A stretch of 64,000 nt of DNA from Diospyros lotus (GCF_014633365.1 NC_068351.1:22266866-22330865), one strand, 5' to 3'. Positions 25,281 to 38,200 are shown, counted from the first letter of the stretch. The notes: a model not told the origin generated them from the letters alone. Numbers and translations: made by a program.

Positions 25281-25830
25281 CTGCCTTTTGCATCTTGCAT
25301 CCAACAATGTGACTATTAGTTCTTCTCTTTAAGAACCTAACCATAGCATCTCATCACTTGCGTAGAAGCTTTGACTAGCACAAAAGCTCTTGGAGCATGG
25401 ACTGACTTGGTTCCTCGTGTTAGCGAGGGTGGATTGGTCATCCAAAAGAGATAAGTTTGGAATCATTCGCGATAGTTGGTGATTGTTCCTGGAACTGCTT
25501 CGAGTGATTACAACGAGGTTGGGAAACAAAGATCTGAGGATTTTCAACCCAAAGACATCTCTTTATTCATCCATAGAAGTATACGTTTCTCACCCCCTAT
25601 GGATGGATTTGTTTCAATCACATATAGTTGTTATATACAAAGTCTTATAAGGTAATCTTGTTTATGTTTCCGTTGCCTATGTTATTGTTTTGAAAAATTA
25701 CTAAAACCCTTTCATGAACTACCAAGTGTTGGCCTTGTCTTTCAAGAACAAAAATAATCAACCGAATTAATGAATTGTCAACCTTTTGGCATAGTGATAA
25801 AATGATTGACTAATGTTCTGGAACTGTTGA
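25281..25830 (+). repeat. Copia-type LTR 3' part, first copy
   Basis: Shares ordered blocks with 26140-26690: CTTGGTTCCTCGTGTTAGCG, GATGGATGG...CATATAGTTGT, and AAGTGTTGGCC. It probably continues the LTR started at 23851. The exact 3' end is unclear. Confidence 0.5.
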
Positions 25831-26139
25831 CCATTTTTATCAATGAGAATCAAACTTGCATGCATTCTCTCGTTGCTTTTGGAAATAGAGCAATTAATGC
25901 TCTATTATAGGTGTATTTAATGCTCTTTCCAGAGAAATTAATGAGGAAAGATGAGCAAGAGACAAAAATGAGGGAATTTGGAGATAGTCTCCACCCATTG
26001 CAAACTAAGCATACAAGAGAAGCTTCTTGGCTTTCTTTCTTCTTCTTCTTGCACTGTTCTTTTTCCTCTCTTTTTGGTCCACTTGCAACTTCTTCTTCAT
26101 CTCTTGTTGTCTTGAGACCGTGCAACGATCATCCTTGTT

Positions 26140-26690
26140 TATAATCGAACAACAACCATTTGTTAACTTCGCTTGAGACTAGCTATCACTATGGTCCGAC
26201 GAAGGGTTCTAGTGACAGTCTAGGTGGCTACGGACTTGGTCCCCTACGTGTGTGGGGGTGGTAGGGTCGACCAAGGTGCAAGTTCATGAGGAATCAGAGG
26301 CGATTCGTGGTTATTCATGATGGTGGTTTGCAGGTGTCCGACGAGAGACTAAAGGAGCTTGAATTGAGGCGCATTGGAAGCAACCGGCAGCAACATCTTC
26401 ATCTTAAGAGATAACTATTATCGCTTTCCATTTTTGATGGATGGTTTGTGTTGCATATAGTTGTCTACAATGGCTCTCGTGAGTGGATTTTGTTTTTATT
26501 GTTTTACTATATTATAGAGATTTTAAAAATATTTTGAAAACCATCCTGACCACTTGCATAATACGCTAAGTGTTGACATGAACATTCACTAGATTCATTC
26601 CACTATTGTTGAGAGGTGTTAAATGATTGGCAATCAACTACTACCATAGTTCTAGTTGGTGCCATGTGGCCATAATTTTGGTATATATTC
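26140..26690 (+). repeat. Copia-type LTR 3' part, second diverged copy
   Basis: Repeats the ordered blocks of 25281-25830 with heavy divergence: CTTGGTCCCCTACGTG, GATGGATGGTTTG, GCATATAGTTGT and AAGTGTTGACATG. Frames at 25850-26144 between the two copies are low-complexity and not convincing. Confidence 0.45.
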
Positions 26691-28075
26691 CATAACATGC
26701 CATTCCAATAATATTTTATTTACTTAATATTTATTTTTTTGAACTGTTCTTAATAGTTCAATACAACGGAGTCTTAGTCTTTTGTTTGAATTGCCTGTAC
26801 AAAATATATAATTATTACTATACATTATTACGACTACCCTTATCCTTTTCTTGATTTTGGGTTGGGCCATGGCAGGCGAATATATTTTTAGGAAAAATAT
26901 AAGCATTTAAGTTTATAAAAATAGCAATACATATACATTATTATTATTTTTTTTTTAAGTTTTTATGCATTTTAACATTTATAATATATTTTTAGAATGT
27001 ATATATACATTTTTTTAGTTTCAATTTTAATATATTTAGAAAAATATTTTTGTTAAATAAAATTTATACATATTTTTTGTTTAGAGAGAGAGAGAGAGAG
27101 AGAGAGAGAAGAAAAATAAGGCTAAAACAGTGACATTGGTTGTTTCTTAGCAGCGGCGCCAAAGTTATTATTTCAAAGTATGGGAATAGTTTTTGTAATT
27201 AATCATTCTAATCTACTCTGTACTGTTTTTTTAACAAAAATGTTATTTGACTATGTGGGCTATATCTTGAATTATACAATTTAATTAAAATGATAAAAAT
27301 ATTCTTCAACCAAAGCGATGAGACGGCGTGAGAAGATGAGGTATATGACTAAAATACTCCTTACCTAAAGCGGTGAGACAGCGAAAGATAGTGAAGCACG
27401 AAGAATATTTTAGTCATTTGCACACGTGTGTCTAACCTAAAGTATAGCCCTTGATGTATAAATGTTCTTTGCACTATATTTGAACCTATTCTCATTGAGT
27501 GTAAAAATGCCTTTTTTTTTTTAAAAAAAAAAAAGTAAAAAAGATAATAAACATGACCCTTAAATATCAAAAATAAATTACAAAGTCACCTTAAAAGGAG
27601 CCCAAATCACGAAAGGTCCGAAAATAATTTAAATTTTTTTTCTTAGGTTGTAATTTACCTTTAATTTAAATTAGGATTTTTATAAAATTTATTAGGCTTA
27701 TCTCTCGATATTAATTTAGAGTAAATTACAATCGACAACCTTAAGATTTTACTAAGTAAAAATGAACTAGCCTCCTATGGGTGAAAAAGATTACTTAATA
27801 ATAGGTAAATGTAAACAAGAAAGTAGCCTTATTTGAATTCAATACAAATTACTTTCAATTAATACAAATTACTTAATAATAGGTAAATGTAAAAAACAAT
27901 AGTTTGCTGTTGTTTGTAGGGTAATTAATGTAGTAAATATAGATTGGTTGCAATGTCTCCTTTTTAGTTAATATATAAGCCCTTATGGATTTAAATAAAA
28001 AATAAAATAAAATTTGTCTCTTCGTGTTTTCTTATACGTTTGGAAGGCCCCGCTTAAGTTGTGTCATTATTATTT
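26691..28075. other. AT-rich intergenic stretch without a recognisable gene
   Basis: Contains a GA microsatellite at 27083-27109, poly-T/poly-A runs near 27511-27540, and two imperfect direct repeats: about 50 bases around 27312-27405 (GATGAGACGGCG against GGTGAGACAGCG), and TTACTTAATAATAGGTAAATG at 27792 and 27866. I see no coding sequence or RNA gene. Confidence 0.5.
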
Positions 28076-28473
28076 GGGTTAATTATCCAAAAAATACTTA
28101 ATTTTAACCAAATTTTTAATTTTTTTAATAATAACATCTATTTTTATTTAGTTTCAATTATGAACCGAAATCCATCCAATTAGGTATTATCATTAAAATA
28201 TATGACATAATAAAATAATGTACAGTAAAAAAATTATCCACCTAATTAACTCAGCGCTAAAAACAAATCGATAAAAACTAAACAAAAACACTAAACGACG
28301 ACGAACAAACAAATAAAAAATATTGGGTTAAACATAGTTTGGCTCAAAATTACACATTAACTTATCACATTATATTTTAATGGTAAATATAGAACGGTTT
28401 AAAGTTAAAATTAAATAAAAAAAATTAAAATTGAAAATCTGGGTAAATTTCATTATTGTTTTGTAATTAACCC
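28076..28473. mobile_element. Foldback MITE-like element
   Basis: The ends GGGTTAATTA and TAATTAACCC are inverted repeats. Similarity continues inward for well over 100 bases with gaps (ATTTTTAATTTTTTT against ATTTTCAATTTTAATTTTTTTT, GAACCG against AAACCG, CATTAAAATATA on both sides). It has no coding capacity. A clean target duplication is hard to define in the T-rich flanks. It lies about 200 bases upstream of the NAC gene promoter. Confidence 0.6.
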
Positions 28474-28682
28474 TTTTATTTTTATGATTTGACAGGGACA
28501 AAATGACAAACTAAAACGTAACAGTGGCCAAACAATTTCTTAAGGATAGGCAAATTAACTAACTAACTAGTGTTATATAAGTCAAGCAACGAACTCCTAA
28601 CTGATACAAACAAAAAAAAAAAAAACCGACTCTTTTAACTAATCAACCCATAACAGCGTGAACACCCACATACACGCGCGCG

Positions 28683-28690
28683 TATATATA
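28683..28690 (+). promoter_or_regulatory. TATA box candidate of the NAC-like gene
   Basis: TATATATA follows a CG-alternating stretch (about 28674-28682). It lies roughly 225-250 bases before the NAC reading frame, leaving a CT-rich leader suited to a plant 5' UTR. Confidence 0.45.
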
Positions 28691-28909
28691 TGTATATCGA
28701 TAGAGCTATCTACCCATTCCATATCCCAAACGGAACATTGACAAGCTAACAAGTCTCTTTACTCTCTGAGAGAACTTCCTTCATTTGCATCATCAAGGTT
28801 CTTCTTGAATTAATATCCTTTCCATTCGTGGGTATATTTCAGTTCGATCTGCTTTTGGAACTGCGAGAATTGCTGCTTGACAATATTTCTCAATTAATCC
28901 AATCTCTGT

Positions 28910-29641
28910 TTGGATGCGTGCAAATTAAAGACATGGCAGAAGGCAAACAAGCCTGTGCAAGTATATGGAGAAACTTCACAAGAAGAAGAAGAAGACTACG
29001 ACGAAAACCAACTTGGAAGGTGGTTGGTAAGGTTTAATCCAACAGACCAACAGTTGATCAGTTCGTACGTCGCAAACATGAACTTCCACAATCCTCTTCC
29101 CCCTTATCCTGAGATACCCGCCATCGACGCCGCATACTTTTATAGCGTGCCCCCGAGGGATCTTGGTACGTACTTTTACGTATAATATACTTACTTGGGT
29201 TGGGTCCATTTCATTTCATCTCTCTTTCTTTCTTTCTTTCTTTCTTTCTTTAATTTTCTTTGGGGATGGGGTTTGGGGTTGGTTTCTGCAGTGGCAGGCA
29301 GGTTTGCGGCAAGTGCGAGGCAATGGTTCTTCTTCGTTGGCGGCGTGGAGACAACGCGAACCCGAGGGGTCGGAAATGGAGGGGCGGCGGGCTCTTGGAG
29401 GTCATTCGGAAACGAAAACCCAATCCATGATTCCGATGGACAAGTTATGGGTGTGAGGATTGTGTTCACTTACTATTCTGGAACCCAAGCAAGTAGGAGA
29501 ACTTATTGGAGAATGGACGAGTATCGACTACCCCGCTATAATAATAATAATAATAATAATGCTCAATGGGTCCTCGAAAGAATTAGAAGAGGCCGAGAAT
29601 ATTATGGCAGTAGAAGACTAGGACGCATAGCAGAGGAATAG
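28910..29641 (+). CDS. NAC-domain transcription-factor-like protein, two exons, start unresolved
   Basis: NAC proteins are plant-specific DNA-binding transcription factors acting in the nucleus. Exon 1 (open from about 28898 to 29165) encodes an acidic stretch and NAC subdomain A (VRFNPTDQQLISSYV) then B (PEIPAIDAAYFYSVPPRDL). The donor G|GTACGT at 29166 joins the acceptor CTGCAG at 29291, phase 1, giving DLVAG. Exon 2 (29292-29641) carries subdomains C and D: QWFFF, then a region where GYWK should be reads SWRSFG, then GVRIVFTYY, then TYWRMDEYRL (canonical W-MHEYRL). A run of seven Asn from an AAT microsatellite follows, and the protein ends soon after, with no long activation domain. The NAC frame has no ATG upstream of the domain. 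The only suitable ATG (28933, MAEGKQA) is one base out of frame. It may be a frameshifted allele, a sequence error or a decaying gene. Confidence 0.65.
29224..29251. repeat. TTTC microsatellite in the NAC-like intron
   Basis: Seven tandem TTTC units lie in the 126-base intron (29166-29291) and supply the pyrimidine-rich stretch ahead of the acceptor. Confidence 0.85.
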
Positions 29642-29788
29642 CTAAACCAACTCCTACCTACTTGTAGCATAGCAGTGGATTCTCATTCATTTTCTCATAT
29701 TAATTCCTCAATTCTTTTCCCTCCTTTCTTTCTTACTTCGATTACTATACGTACCTCCACATACACATATATGTGCGTGGAGAGGAGA

Positions 29789-29794
29789 AATAAA
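29789..29794 (+). terminator. Polyadenylation signal candidate of the NAC-like gene
   Basis: AATAAA lies about 150 bases after the stop codon, followed by further AATAAA-like copies to 29810. Confidence 0.35.
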
Positions 29795-29810
29795 AATAAA
29801 AAAATAAAAA

Positions 29811-30224
29811 GTGGCTGGCAATAATATAATATATATCCACAGACACACACGCATATATTGCCGGCTCACCATCCCACGGTTTAGGGTTCCACATTTTGTG
29901 ATTGCTTTCCTTCTTCTTGTTGACGTGTCCATATTATAATCAATCTGCATGCCCGTGTACGTATGTGTGGCTCAAAATGTTGAAATAATAAAATTGGTCA
30001 CTTTCTCTATTTGATATTTGACGCAATCTATCTTTAGCCACAAACTAATTAAATGCTTTTCAGTTTATTTTTGTTATGTTTTAGCGTTGTTCTAAACACA
30101 CTGTAATTAATATTTTGTCACTGATTTTTGTATTCTCTTAAGATAAATGGAAACGTCAGTTTAATTGAAATTTAATTTGATAAATATATATATCAATATA
30201 TATATATAGTGATGAGCAAAAGTT
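29811..30224. other. Intergenic stretch without a recognised feature
   Basis: AT-rich, with TA repeats near 30186-30208. No gene, RNA or clear transposon end was recognised. Confidence 0.4.
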
Positions 30225-31342
30225 AAGTGGTATTCCCTTTCTGTTTCAGTTTTGAATTTTAAATTTATTTTAAATTTTATGTTTTAAGTGTCTGTTTTGA
30301 GATTTTTAAAAACACGTTCTTTTTATTATTTTAAAAAAAATTTCTTAAAACAAAAAACTAAAAAATGCATTTACTTTAAAATTTTGTAAAATGTTATTTT
30401 ATGATCATTTATTTAAGAAATTTGATTCAAAATAAATTATAAATTTAATTTAAAGAATTTCAAATATAATACAAGTTATATAATTTAATCATATATAATA
30501 TATTAAAATTACAAAGTACATTCTAAGTCATTTTTAATTTCACTCAACTATTAATTTCATAATAAATTTATTTTTACCTATAAATTAAAATCTGATATCA
30601 ATTTTGAGATTTAAATTATTCACAACATAAATATTTAAAAAAATATAAATCATAAAATAACAAAGACTAGCACGAAAGGAAGAAATGGCAGAGGGCGGTG
30701 GCAGGCGACTGGATTTGGGTATGGAATGAGGTGGCGATGGCTTGGGTGTGGAGGGCACTGGACGGGCAAGAGCGATGGCAGTGGCGATGGCGAATCTTGG
30801 CATGGAAGAAAGTGACCAGCGGTGGCTGTGGCGGATCTGAGCTTGGAGGGACACTGACAGGCAAAGGCGAGGGCAAGGGTGATGGCGATGACAGTGGCGG
30901 TGGTGGATCTTAGCATGGAAGGCAGTGACGAGCGGTGACAATGGCGGATCTGGGCTCGAAGGGCTATGGTGGGCAAGGGAGATGGCATTGACAAGGCGAA
31001 TTTGGGCGTGGCAATGATGGTCGTGGAAGGCGACTGTAATGATGGCAGTGGTGAGTGTGGATGACAGTGATGGCGATGGCATGGATGGTGGTGGCGACCG
31101 AGCTTAAAGAGAAAAGAAGAGAGAAAAGAGGTGAAAACGATGGCTATTTTCCGTGTTTTGGATGGAGGGCTGATTTTGACTGAAAACAGCCAAAACGTGT
31201 TTTTGACATTTTAAGTTTTCTATATAAATTTTGTGTGTTTTGCAAAATACGTTTTTAAAAATGAGTAAGTAAACACGTTTTGAGTGTTTTAAAAAACTAA
31301 AAATGAAAAACAGGCTAAAAACACCAAAGAGAAGATGCCCTT
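30225..31342. mobile_element. Possible foldback transposon with a GC-rich minisatellite core
   Basis: The left end (GTGGTATTCCCTTTCTG) and the reverse complement of the right end (GGGCATCTTCTCTTTGG) are alike. Both arms run on into T-rich sequence with TTTTAAAAACACGTT-like blocks. The core (about 30690-31090) is G-rich with repeated units of roughly 105-110 bases starting GCGGATCT or GCGAATCT. Long minus-strand frames here (30585-31082 and others) are products of this repeat. No transposase is present. The class is undetermined (Mutator- or hAT-like are possible). Confidence 0.4.
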
Positions 31343-32256
31343 ATTTTTTAAAGGGTTGGCTTGGGGGCAGAGGGCATTACCCTCAAAAGAGCTGCATTTT
31401 TACATCAAAGCTTGAATTATTTCAAATATCTTCTTTTGGATGATAGAAAGGACACTAAAATATTTAAGAAACATGTTGAGAATGCTGAAAAGCTTCAGAC
31501 ATTTTTTTATGGCATGTTCTAATAATAATAATAATTGGAGCATGATACAATTAATTATATATATTATATACACACACACACACCCACTAGACCAAATTAA
31601 AATCGCCTCAAACAAAAATTCATCCAGATTTCTCTCTATATTCTTATTTTCTTTCTTTTTCCTATTTCCAGAGTAATTTTTTTTTTCCAAATGAGTATAA
31701 ATAAATATACATTACACCAATCTGGAGAATTTAACTATCCCATTTTGATTCCTTTCTCTTCATCTCACAGAAGAATGAAGTATTGAAACAGCCCAGCCAA
31801 AATGATAGTAATAACAACAAATTTGCATCTCCAAAACCATATGATCTGCTCAGAAACCATAGGAAAATGGAAATATACACATGATTCTAACCTGCACAAC
31901 ATGAAGTTGCACCTAAACTTTTGCCCATTTGCTGCAAAAATGGCCATTGTAGAAAGCCTTTTAATTTCCACATAAATGTACAAAAGACTAGAACTAATAT
32001 TTCCCAAGAATGACAATATATATATATATATGGCATCACGAATGGACTGGGTGGGAAAAGAATTTATAAAACATTAAATGCCCTCATTTCTTCTTTGTAA
32101 GGGAGAACCTAGCATCCATTCTAGGAGGATTGGTCAAAGTGCCAGCATATATACATACATATATATAGCTAGCTAGCAAGAAATTGAATCATAAGAGCGC
32201 AGGGATGCAAGAAGGTAGAGAAGAGGAAAAGAGAGGACAAATAAATAAATTAATGA
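31343..32256. other. 3' flank of the large minus-strand gene
   Basis: Presumably includes the 3' UTR of the DSPP-like gene, which ends at 32257. Contains a CA microsatellite near 31569-31583 and TA-rich tracts at 32018-32032 and 32150-32170. The short frames 31400-31690 and 31765-32016 have no family resemblance. Confidence 0.4.
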
Positions 32257-35200
32257 TCAAAGGGAAAGACACTGTACCCTGTCAGGGAGGATTCTGGGCA
32301 CTGGGAATGCAGTGACGTATCGCTCAGGGGGGAGTCTCTGAGCGTTTGGACCTGCAGCAGAGGATGACGAGGTCTCGGTCCGATCAGCTTGGCCCCGACC
32401 ATAGTACCTAGCAAAACGATTGACAAGAGAGAAGTTTTCTACATCTTGGCATTCCATTCTTAAGTCTAAGACTGAGGCTCTCTTATCCAACCTGCACCAT
32501 AACATAAGGATGATTAAAACACAAAAAAAGGGGGCAAAGACATATTGGTAGCAACACCAAATAAAGCCAAACTCTGGGCAATTTTGTTATTTAGTAACAT
32601 TCTGAATTATTAGCAAAAGAGAGAAAAATACAAAGAAAAACTTGGGTGACTCGGGAAACTCTTAGGTATGATATGAATTATAAAAATCAAACAAAAGACG
32701 AGGCCATAGATAAAAATAATTGAGCTAGAATTCATTGGTTAGATCAACTCTTGGTACCTTGTTTTTAACCTTCTGGATTATTCATGGTCCAATCATTACA
32801 TTAACCCTTTAAACTTTGTTTGCATTATAAGAACATGAGTTTTCTACAAGCAGAGAGACATTTTTTTTTTTTTTTGCTTGGGGGCGGGGGGGTGGATACG
32901 AATTACAACTTAATTACCCAACCTTAATTCGCTATAAGCTTCATGTCTTTCTCTTCCTAAGCAATACCTTAAATTAATTCACAAATCAAATGCCCCATGC
33001 TATTCCTCAGTACCACAAAAACACCAACCAGCTAATTATTTCTTAATTCCGTAATGTCAATACTGCAACTGAATAGACTAGAAAGGACAAAACTAAAAAC
33101 CCAAGAAACCAACTAATAGAGTCAAGTAGAAACTGGAACTAGTTAAGCATTAAAAGAGTATATCATAATGCAATAGGGAAAGAAACAAATTCATCGATCA
33201 CAGAAAGGAATAAACTAAATGCCTTACCAAATTAGTGATCGGCTGCTTACCTCATAAAATCGTTTTCTAGCTCCCTTGCTCTACGAGTGAAGCCTTCCAC
33301 AGCTTTGGAGAGATGCTGGTTGCCATTTGTTTCAGATGTTCTACACTTATCAGACAAGCTGTAATACAACTTTTAGGAATCACATAACCATATGGAGGGG
33401 GGAAAAAATCCTATCTGAAACCAAATATCACAAGGACATTGGTGAACAAATTCCAGTAAACTTCAAATTAAACTCTTACAGGTTTCTGCTGTCAAGAGGC
33501 ACATGGGAATCACTTTCTGAGAAAGGAATTGAGCTGCAAGCATCCCCAAGTGCCAGCCTAGCAACCATGTAAGTTAGAGTCTCATAGTTTGAACCAGCAT
33601 CCGCAGAGAGAACAGCTCCCAGGGGAGGTGGAAATAATTGCTGCATCAGCTGTGTTGTCAAGATAAGCCGCCTCTTAGTTCTAAGCATGGTTGGTCCGTC
33701 TTCAGTAATATCAGCCTCATCTTCCACCTGTTACCAAACGCAACACAAAGCCTTAATAGCATTAAAAAACCATATGAACACTTCAATAACAGACATGAAG
33801 AAGTAAATAATAATAATAATAACAATAACCACACCTTGTCAGCTAGCCGGTTTGTAGCAGCTTTGACCCAGTTAATTTCTGCCATGCTGCAACCAACAAC
33901 AACCCAATCAAGATTACTATAGCTAAAAAAAGAGAGGCAACTATGTGTTATCCACAAAAATATGCAGTTGTACCAACATTAATATATCATATTCATAGAG
34001 CAAAAAGAAACACATATCATATTCAAAGAACACAATAGAAGAAGAACACAGAAAAAGAAGGAAGAAGCCACTTTCTAAGAGGAATTCAGCATGGACAGTA
34101 AGCTCAATTTAGTATATCTGCAAGTACCTCATAGTCAGAAGACTTCGAGAACCTGGTGTCACCTCTTTATGCCAAGGAAGAAGCTCTGATGTGGCAGTCT
34201 TCCTCTTCTTTGGTCTCACAGCAACCAAATATTGAGCACCAATATTCTGGGCTGGTGACAGTGAAGAAGAGACATGTTCAACTGGCATAGATGTAACAGT
34301 TGGCCTCTTCCAGATGTTGCCCACCTCACTTGAATCAGCAGCAGCATCTACTTGCTCCAAAGGACCATGAGCACAAAAACTGTCAGTAGACTTTGCAAGT
34401 GTAAATGGTTGTTCCAATGTCTCTGCAGTTAAATTTTTGTGTGTGCCATACATAGGCAGCATCTGCCCATTTTTAGAGGATCCAAACTTATTAAACCAGG
34501 AAGGTGCCATCTGGGGACCAATCTGGGATTGTTCAACTCTGATGGAAGCTGTACTGTTGCTATGAGTCTCAGAATCTGTCCGAATAAAAGCAGGCACGTC
34601 CTGAGAAGGTACATTGCCAAGTTGAAAAGATGGTTTTCTTTCCAAATTATCCGATGGCCCTGAGAAGCATAGCATTTTAGAGTCTCCAGATGGAACTACA
34701 CTACTATGAACTAATGAATCTCCAATTATGAAGCACTCACCTGACTGCCCAGCTGTTGGAGCCATCTCACTTCCCAGACCACCATCTGCCCCTGCCGATC
34801 TCTTCAAAATCATATTACTCGAATTAATCTTTGTACTCTTCATCACCTGAATTTGATGCAATAAGGAGTAATTTTCATGCAAAAGATTATTTGGTTTTAA
34901 GGAACGACCAAAGGCTTCAATCTCTCTCTGAGTTGAAGCAGAACAAGAAGAAGCCTTGGCCTGATTCTTGATAATAGATTCCTTCCCCTGGGATGCACTC
35001 ATCTTTTCAGCCAAGTCAGTGTTCCCTGAAGAAACTGGCTGATGGAAGCTTCCCTTTTCTGGTTCTTGTGATTCCCTTGAATTTGCACCGACCTCAGACA
35101 GACCTTTACCTTCTTCAAGCGCATTATCCTGTGAAGTTGATGAGGTTGACCCCAAATTATCATTTAGCTTGTAAGGTTGGGCTCTTAGATGTTGATGACT

Positions 35201-38200
35201 AGGATTAGTAGCCCATGCATTAGGCATCATTTTCAGGAAAGCACCCTTTTGAGAGATGCCAGATGCAACAAAAGGCTGAGACGATGGCAAAGCCTGCCCC
35301 GAAATTAGTGTGGTCGAGGCTCTTTCAATAGAATAATTGGTATCACTGGACGGCGATGCCTCACCAGATGAAATGTGTTTATCACCAGAGGCTTCTGGCA
35401 TAGATTGACTTGTAAGAGGTCTATTGATATATTCATCAGTCTGCTGAAAATTGGAGAAATTCCTATCAAAAGATACTTTTGTGGGTTGGTTTATTGGAAC
35501 TTTTCCACCTGGACCAATCATTTGTTGACTCTGAAACTTACTTCTTGAGTTGCGAAAACCAGCAGTTGATGTTGAGGATAGGTTTCCGGGCATATTACAC
35601 TGTGAGGCTTCATTGTCAGTTTGGCCTGTCATACCGATCTTATTAGTCTTGAGTTTTCCTTGAGATGTTCCACGTGAAGGCTTCAAAGACTGTCCCTGAA
35701 CTGCGGAACCCAACCATGCATGACCCTGGTCTCTTAACTCAGGAGTTGCATGCCTCAAACTGGAAGAACTGTCTGTCTGTGTGGACTTCTGAGAAGCCAA
35801 TAAATGGTTTTGGACAGGCAGGTGTTGTGATGGAGGTGCAAGTTGTAAACCAAAACCTTGTGAGACAGAAGACTGATTTTGCTGAGGGTGATCAACAGAT
35901 CCATCATAATCGCCACCTTCATTGGATTGGTCCACTTTGTGAAGGAGCTCAAGCATATTTTTTCTGTGATGAAAATAGAGCATCTATTTAAGCATGCAAA
36001 CGACTATTACCAAAACATTTCACACAGAAAATGACAGAAGCCTTAAATAGTTGAAAAAGCTGAATCAAAGACTTGCCAAACCATGACACATGTATTCTAT
36101 CAATGTAATTCCTTCCTGATACACATCCTTCGGCATAGCACATCTCACGAGGAATTCAGATTACTAAATTTTAATGTTTGATATTAGGATTTAGGTTTTA
36201 TTTGAATTTAGTTAGATTTTATCTTTAGATTTATCTTTTGTTTATTATGTTAAGATAAATTTAGTTAAGAGTAATTATCTTTTAGTTCAGACTTAAGCAT
36301 ATAAATAGGCTTATTACGTAATCAAAGATTAGGCTTTTGATTGATATCGAATAAAATTAATCATTATCTCCCTGATTTCTCTCTTCCTCTCTCTTTCTCT
36401 CTCAGGTTTTCTTCCCTTCTCAAACTTCTTTTTCAATCTTTTCTCTAGTTGTTCTGCAACATCATATCATATGCCAGAAAGACCCGGTATGGTCAAAAAA
36501 ATAAGTATACAAACATAAACTGTAACATCCAAATGGGCCTTTTCTGACGGGGCAACTGAGCAGACAAGCACTAGAGCTCCACAAGAAAACTGAAAGTGGA
36601 GTTCAATGCCAAGAAGGGGGATGGACCATGGACAAGTTCATGGGTGAAGTGAGTGCCACCAAGTGTCTATAAATATGGAATGAGACGGCTCTTGAAGCAT
36701 TAACCGTCAAGAATGGCCTAACTAGATTAATTGGTACTTGCCAAATCAGCTTCTTTGTGCAGTTGATAGATGATTTACACATGTACAGTCCAAGAACAGC
36801 CTCCTCATCCATCTGAGGCATGATTAAGAGTGGCTCTTATTGAAGATATGTATGAAACAAGATTAAGATGGTTTCGTCATGTGAGAAGACTAATAGAGAC
36901 TACATGAGGAGATGGGATGGAACAAGTCTTTAACAAAAGAAGTAAAGAAAGACCAAAAAGAACTTGGTGGGAAACTTTTAGGTAGGATAGGAGTTACAAG
37001 GGCCTTAAAAATGATTAAGCCATGGATAGAAATTATTGGTGAGCTAGAATTCATATAGCCAACTGACATGGTGGGATTAAGGCTATATATGTTGTTTTGT
37101 TTGTTGGGCTCACTTTAAAGTATATTAGTCCACAAGTTATCAAATATACCTGGTTGACCTAACAAATCATGGAATAGACAACTTCATCAGGCTACTCATG
37201 GTTCATGCTAGGCCTTCTTTTTTTTCATTGGCTCATTACAACATATGTCTCACACTACATGAATCATCTAACCAATAACATTGTGTCATGTACCTAGACC
37301 TTAAGGCTTTTACATTGAGGGGTAGTTACAGCTGTAAGGGAGTTGTACCTAGCTGTAAGCATTACAGATTGTACTCGGAGAATTGGTAACCGCTTTTGGA
37401 GCCAATCTTCTGCTGTGGCTTAGTATATAAGAGCTGACCCAGCCATTTTTCAAATCATCGAATACAATTGAAGAATTCTCTGGTTACCTGCCTCTCTCTC
37501 TCTCTCTCTCTCCCCCCTCCCCCAATTCTCTACTATTCCCTCTCTTTCCACAAAACCCTCAATCTCCTGCCTAATTCTCATCCAAATCAGTTGAGAATTC
37601 TCTGTCAGATCTAGGATCTAACATTCTAGTATCAAGGCAAGTTCCTGGCCAACGATCTCTCAAGCAATCAACTCACCAATGCCTAACAGCACCTGAATGA
37701 AGCAAATGGAGTCTCAGTTGCAGCAAGTGACAATGGCGGAGATGCAGACTCGTATGGGATCCATGGAGGAGATGATTGCAACACTGGCGGATAAGAAGCT
37801 GGACGATGTCACGGATCGGCCGCGGGGGGATATGAGCAATCAAATCCGAGAAGAGATGCAAGAGCAAAGCAACATGTTGCATGAGCAGATGCAACAGTTC
37901 ATGCTCATGTTCTCCAACCAAAATTAAGTAAGGATTTCAGCTGATATTCCTCCTAGAGATAGGCCGGAACCAATTCTCCCAGGAATCGGAACCAACCACA
38001 AGGCAGCGGGATCCTCAGAGTTGAGGTTGAACTAGCCATTGTGGGAAAAAATGTGGTGGAGAAGTGATAGGAGATACAAGGGTGACCCCCCACCAATCCA
38101 GTTTTCCAGTGCCAAAAATGGAATTACCTCTATTTCAGGGCCAAAAGCCTAGATGGGGGGTGAGGCGATGTGAGAACTTGTTCAGCATCCACCAGGTGGC

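Noticed and set aside
28828..29034. Alternative 69-codon frame including MAEGKQA as the NAC gene product
   Set aside because: It becomes an Arg-rich stretch with no domain after residue 42 or so, while the overlapping frame has the conserved NAC blocks and the correct splice phase.
30585..31082. 165-codon His/Pro/Ser-rich minus-strand frame
   Set aside because: It lies wholly in a G-rich repeat with overlapping long frames on both strands, a typical by-product of biased composition.
36175..36461. Confident call of a solo LTR/TRIM
   Set aside because: TG/CA ends and a TATA-like element are present but no flanking duplication fits. Kept only as a low-confidence feature.
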